Shown here: piece by piece, positions 6,055 to 8,305 of the stretch
How positions within the stretch are numbered: position 1 is the first letter of the stretch
Layout of the letters: the number at the start of each line of letters is the position of its first letter
DNA from: an uncultured Chthoniobacterales bacterium
GTDB taxonomy: Bacteria > Verrucomicrobiota > Verrucomicrobiae > Chthoniobacterales > UBA10450
Reading direction: 5' to 3'
Length of the DNA stretch: 8,305 bases
NCBI GenBank assembly: GCA_955652855.1
Contig: CATPCN010000512.1
Coordinates: forward strand, 1 to 8,305
Notes under the pieces: generated by a model
What the model saw: only the letters and a program-made list of their open reading frames with translations
Databases searched by the model: none
Told to the model about the DNA's origin: nothing
Translations under genes and position numbers: made by a program

Positions 6055-6067
6055 CGACAACTTGTCG
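6055..6067. promoter_or_regulatory. 13-bp dyad between the secreted-protein gene and the kinase gene
   Basis: CGACAA and TTGTCG are perfect 6-bp arms around a single central base at 6061. The dyad lies 4 bases beyond the stop of the secreted-protein gene and 44 bases before the kinase ATG. On the minus (transcribed) strand it is followed by ATTTTATT. As DNA it looks like an operator for a dimeric regulator; as RNA a 4-bp stem with a 5-base loop would be a very weak terminator or attenuator. The role is inferred. Confidence 0.35.
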
Positions 6068-6070
6068 CGG

Positions 6071-6880
6071 CTAATTAGTCCGTCGCAGCGCCAGATTTAG
6101 TTCGCGCGCCTGGGCATGGATCATCTTGACCTCGGCAATGCTGAAACCTTTCGACGGCGAGTTGTCGATCTTAGCGCGAAGATCATCGATTCCGGCTCGC
6201 AGCTTTTCGAAGAGCGGAGCATGCGCAACCGTAGGTGGAAGAGTCTTCATTTCCTCGGCGAAATAGTTCGTCAGCTCCGGTTGCAGCAGAACCTTTGAGC
6301 GTAGCGGAGTGTATTTAGCTTCGACAGCGCCAGCCGCGATTTCCAATCCGCGCAGCCAGCCGCCCAAACTTATGAGGTGCGCCATTTTCTGATCGCGCAA
6401 CTCGATCATCGCGTTCTCGACGTCGCTCTGCGTCGCCGTCAATTCCTCGCGCACCGCCGTCCAATCTCCACGTTTGCCCAACTCGGTGAGGCTTGCGCTA
6501 TGCCTAATCACACGATCGGCTACGCCGAGACTGCGCGCTTCTCTTAATAAGACGCGGCCCAGATCGTCCACCAGATTCTTTCTCTCGCACGCCACGATCA
6601 GAAATCCGTCGGCTACCAATCCCCCGAAAATAACTCCCTTCTGTTCGCGGCCGGAATGACTCGCCGGCGGGAAAGGCCGCTGCAATTGCTCAAAAGGAAG
6701 CGGCTTCAGCTCGTCGAGCTGGTGAAAAATATTCGCGATGGAAGGGGTGGTGTACCGATTCACACCTAGTTCCTCGTGCACGTGATCTTCTTCGCTCGTC
6801 TCCTGCGCCGAACCAGACTCCGTCGCGACAATTGCCACCACGAAGGTCGCTGCCACGAAAAACAACCTGCTCAAGCGCAT
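6071..6880 (-). CDS. Exported protein of unknown function
   Basis: A 269-residue protein with a clear Sec signal peptide: MRLSR, then a hydrophobic core LFFVAATFVVAIVA, then ESGSA/QE as a likely signal peptidase I site after about residue 25. The mature part starts with an acidic, His-containing stretch (SEEDHVHEELG), then YTTPSIANIFHQLDELKPLPF. The rest is predicted mostly helical (GVIFGGLVADGFLIVACERKNLVDDLGRVLLREARSLG, GDWTAVREELTATQSDVENAMIELRD). It has no lipobox, no later membrane segment and one Cys (about residue 98). I do not recognise the family. The frame stays open upstream to 7324, but that part lies antisense to the GT2 gene, and ATG 6880 starts a canonical signal peptide, so 6880 was chosen; ATGs at 6967 and 6982 are less likely. 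No Shine-Dalgarno sequence is seen. It sits 60 bases upstream of the kinase on the same strand, so an operon and a periplasmic link to the sensor are plausible. Confidence 0.8.
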   Translation of the reverse strand: MRLSRLFFVAATFVVAIVATESGSAQETSEEDHVHEELGVNRYTTPSIANIFHQLDELKPLPFEQLQRPFPPASHSGREQKGVIFGGLVADGFLIVACERKNLVDDLGRVLLREARSLGVADRVIRHSASLTELGKRGDWTAVREELTATQSDVENAMIELRDQKMAHLISLGGWLRGLEIAAGAVEAKYTPLRSKVLLQPELTNYFAEEMKTLPPTVAHAPLFEKLRAGIDDLRAKIDNSPSKGFSIAEVKMIHAQARELNLALRRTN

Positions 6881-7015
6881 GTCGATGTTGGTACGAGCGG
6901 CGTGCCAAAGCTGCTCGCAGCGAGAAGACGACGCGCCATTTCCCCCTCTGCCAATGGTCGTTTTCATAGGTAAAAGCGGCATTTTTGATTTGACGGGCGC
7001 GTCGGAAGCGGCATC
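6881..7015. promoter_or_regulatory. Divergent intergenic region (exported protein / GT2)
   Basis: These 135 bases must carry the promoters for both divergent genes. A TTGACG at 6990-6995 resembles a -35 box for the + strand, but no matching -10 lies before the GT2 start. A 9-bp direct repeat AAGCGGCAT occurs at 6974-6982 and 7006-7014. No firm promoter can be assigned by eye. Confidence 0.4.
7004..7008 (+). promoter_or_regulatory. Ribosome-binding site of the GT2 gene
   Basis: GGAAG ends 7 bases before ATG 7016. It is one of the few plausible Shine-Dalgarno sequences in the window and favours 7016 over the in-frame ATG at 7061. Confidence 0.55.
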
Positions 7016-8305
7016 ATGACGCCTCTGTCGCGCGAATCGGCGGCACTTTCTACAAACGTTATGCAAGAAAGCGTTGGATATCTCATCTGGACCGCCTGTT
7101 ATCTGTCGGTCTTGCTTGGCCTTTCTGCCTACGGCATCCACCGTTATTTCATCATTTACCTCTTCTTGAAGAATAGGAAGCGCGCGACGCAGCCGATGGC
7201 GCACTTTGATTCGCTGCCGAGGGTGACGATGCAGCTGCCGATTTTCAATGAGGTTTACGTGGTCGAGCGTCTGCTTAAGTCGGTGAGCGAGCTCGATTAT
7301 CCGAAAAATTTGCTTCAAATCCAAGTGTTAGATGATTCCACCGACGATACGCGCGAAATCACCGCCTCTTGCACCGAAGAATTGCGCAGCCGCGGATTCG
7401 ATGTCGAGTTGATTCATCGGGTAGATCGAGTTGGCTTCAAAGCGGGCGCTTTGGAGGCCGGCTTGGAATCTGCGACCGGCGATTTTATCTGCATTCTCGA
7501 TGCCGATTTTGTTCCGCAGCCGGAGTTGCTCAGGCGAACCGTTCACTTTTTTACCGATCCAAAAGTGGGAATGATTCAGACCCGCTGGGGACATTTGAAT
7601 CGACGCTATTCCATGCTCACCCGAGTGCAGGCCATGTTCCTGGACGGCCATCTCTTGCTCGAACAAACCGCCCGCAGTCGCAGCGGACGTTTCTTTAATT
7701 TTAACGGGACGGCTGGCCTTTGGCGTCGCTCCTGTATCGAGGAAGCGGGTGGCTGGCAACACGACACGCTTACGGAAGATCTCGATCTTAGCTATCGCGC
7801 CCAACTTGTCGGTTGGAAATTTATTTTTCTGCCCGACGTCGTGACTCCGGCTGAATTGCCGGTGGACATGAACGGCTTCAAATCGCAGCAACATCGCTGG
7901 ACGAAAGGTTCGATCCAAACCTGCAAGAAGCTCCTGCCGACGATCTGGCGCAGCAAACTGCCGTTCCCAATCAAATTGGAAGCCACGGGGCATTTAACGT
8001 CGAACTTCGCATACCTCTTGCTTGCTTGTTTATGCGTGCTCCTTCATCCCTCGATCGGTGGGCCGCAATCAGGCTGGCTCCGCACCTTGTTGATTGATGT
8101 CCCGATCTTCATGACAGCGTCCGTCTCCGTCGCAGTCTTTTACATTTGCGCGCAACGCGAGTTGCATCCGCGCAGCTGGATGAAGGAGATTCTTTTGCTG
8201 CCCTGCCTGCTCGCGCTGGGCGTTGGACTCTCTCTGAACAACGCGCGCGCCGTTCTCGAAGCGGTCTTCAATCACAAATCCGATTTTGCGCGCACCCCCA
8301 AGTAC
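7016..8305 (+). CDS. Processive GT2 glycosyltransferase, cellulose/mannan synthase-like (3' end beyond window)
   Basis: A membrane polysaccharide synthase; 430 residues are visible and the frame is still open at the right edge. A membrane segment at about 20-50 precedes a GT-A catalytic domain that begins at VTMQLPIFNE (about 70-79). The full processive GT2 set is present: Asp106/Asp107 in VLDDSTDDT, the DxD motif Asp162/Asp164 in ILDADF, TED at 253-255 in TLTEDLDLSY and QxxRW at 291-295 in QQHRWTKGS. Membrane segments follow at about 328-345, 362-380 and 391-408. The short form, with no BcsA PilZ domain visible so far, and the LPIFNEVYVVERLL and QVLDDSTDDT wording resemble the bacterial CESA/plant CslA-CslC group (beta-1,4-glucan or glucomannan) more than E. 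coli BcsA. The substrate (UDP-glucose, GDP-mannose or other) cannot be read from these motifs. Start ATG 7016 is backed by GGAAG 7 bases upstream. It is transcribed away from the exported-protein/kinase pair. Confidence 0.93.
   Translation, partial: MTPLSRESAALSTNVMQESVGYLIWTACYLSVLLGLSAYGIHRYFIIYLFLKNRKRATQPMAHFDSLPRVTMQLPIFNEVYVVERLLKSVSELDYPKNLLQIQVLDDSTDDTREITASCTEELRSRGFDVELIHRVDRVGFKAGALEAGLESATGDFICILDADFVPQPELLRRTVHFFTDPKVGMIQTRWGHLNRRYSMLTRVQAMFLDGHLLLEQTARSRSGRFFNFNGTAGLWRRSCIEEAGGWQHDTLTEDLDLSYRAQLVGWKFIFLPDVVTPAELPVDMNGFKSQQHRWTKGSIQTCKKLLPTIWRSKLPFPIKLEATGHLTSNFAYLLLACLCVLLHPSIGGPQSGWLRTLLIDVPIFMTASVSVAVFYICAQRELHPRSWMKEILLLPCLLALGVGLSLNNARAVLEAVFNHKSDFARTPKY

Noticed and set aside
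3468..6062. Transposon-like insertion bracketed by target-site duplications
   Set aside because: No transposase and no terminal inverted repeats beside the 10-mers; the match is within chance expectation.
6881..7324. Upstream extension of the exported-protein frame to 7324 (minus strand)
   Set aside because: It lies antisense to the GT2 start region, lacks the look of a conserved domain (Arg/His-rich), and would bury a clear signal peptide in mid-protein. The GT2 frame has a ribosome-binding site and conserved motifs.
7328..7993. 221-codon open frame on the minus strand
   Set aside because: Fully antisense to the GT2 catalytic domain, which carries all its motifs. It is a shadow of GC-biased coding sequence.
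1..8305. tRNA, rRNA or known riboswitch
   Set aside because: No cloverleaf, CCA-type end, rRNA core sequence or recognisable riboswitch motif was seen on either strand; nearly all sequence is protein-coding.

Overview
The window is ordinary chromosomal DNA from a free-living bacterium with moderately high GC (mid-50s per cent by eye). It is gene-dense, with eight protein-coding genes (two cut by the window edges) and no gap longer than about 140 bases. Gene starts mostly lack a strong Shine-Dalgarno sequence, and several look like TTG or GTG. An RNase HIII, a DUF4388 protein, a very large hybrid sensor kinase and a plant-CslA/bacterial-CESA-like GT2 together suggest the PVC group, most likely a soil Verrucomicrobiota (Chthoniobacterales/Spartobacteria type). 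This placement is inference from gene content and style, not from a marker gene.

Layout. 1-706 (-): the N-terminal 235 residues of MutY, the adenine glycosylase that acts on A opposite 8-oxoG; it runs off the left edge. 707-797: the divergent mutY/rnhC gap, filled by two head-to-head arrays of a 7-bp repeat (consensus TGRRCGT) that form the 5' ends of both genes. 769-1746 (+): ribonuclease HIII with all four catalytic acidic residues. 1825-2553 (+): a protein joining a degenerate receiver-like domain to a DUF4388 domain, followed 6 bases later by a 144-residue all-helical protein of unknown function (2560-2994). 3113-3466 (+): an HU/IHF-family nucleoid protein with a charged C-terminal tail. 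3494-6010 (-): a membrane-bound hybrid histidine kinase (dCache, PAS, HisKA, HATPase, receiver), convergent with the HU gene. 6071-6880 (-): a secreted 269-residue protein of unknown function lying 60 bases upstream of the kinase on the same strand, so probably its operon partner. 7016-8305 (+): a processive GT2 glycan synthase transcribed divergently from the secreted protein and running off the right edge.

How the parts may work together. The left side groups genome maintenance (MutY, RNase HIII, then the HU-like protein) with a signalling-like pair (DUF4388 protein plus helical protein). The right side pairs an envelope sensor kinase with an exported protein, next to a polysaccharide synthase. 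No separate response regulator or HPt protein lies in the window, so the output of the kinase is not visible.

I found no mobile element, CRISPR array, rRNA or tRNA. The observations most worth a second look are: MutY carries Glu where the family has its catalytic Asp (E. coli Asp138); the symmetric inverted heptamer arrays supply the 5' ends and candidate start codons of two divergent repair genes; a pseudo-receiver has Glu at the phospho-acceptor position and sits in an uncharacterised two-gene module; and an exported orphan protein is paired with a dCache hybrid kinase. None of these amounts to a demonstrated new system.
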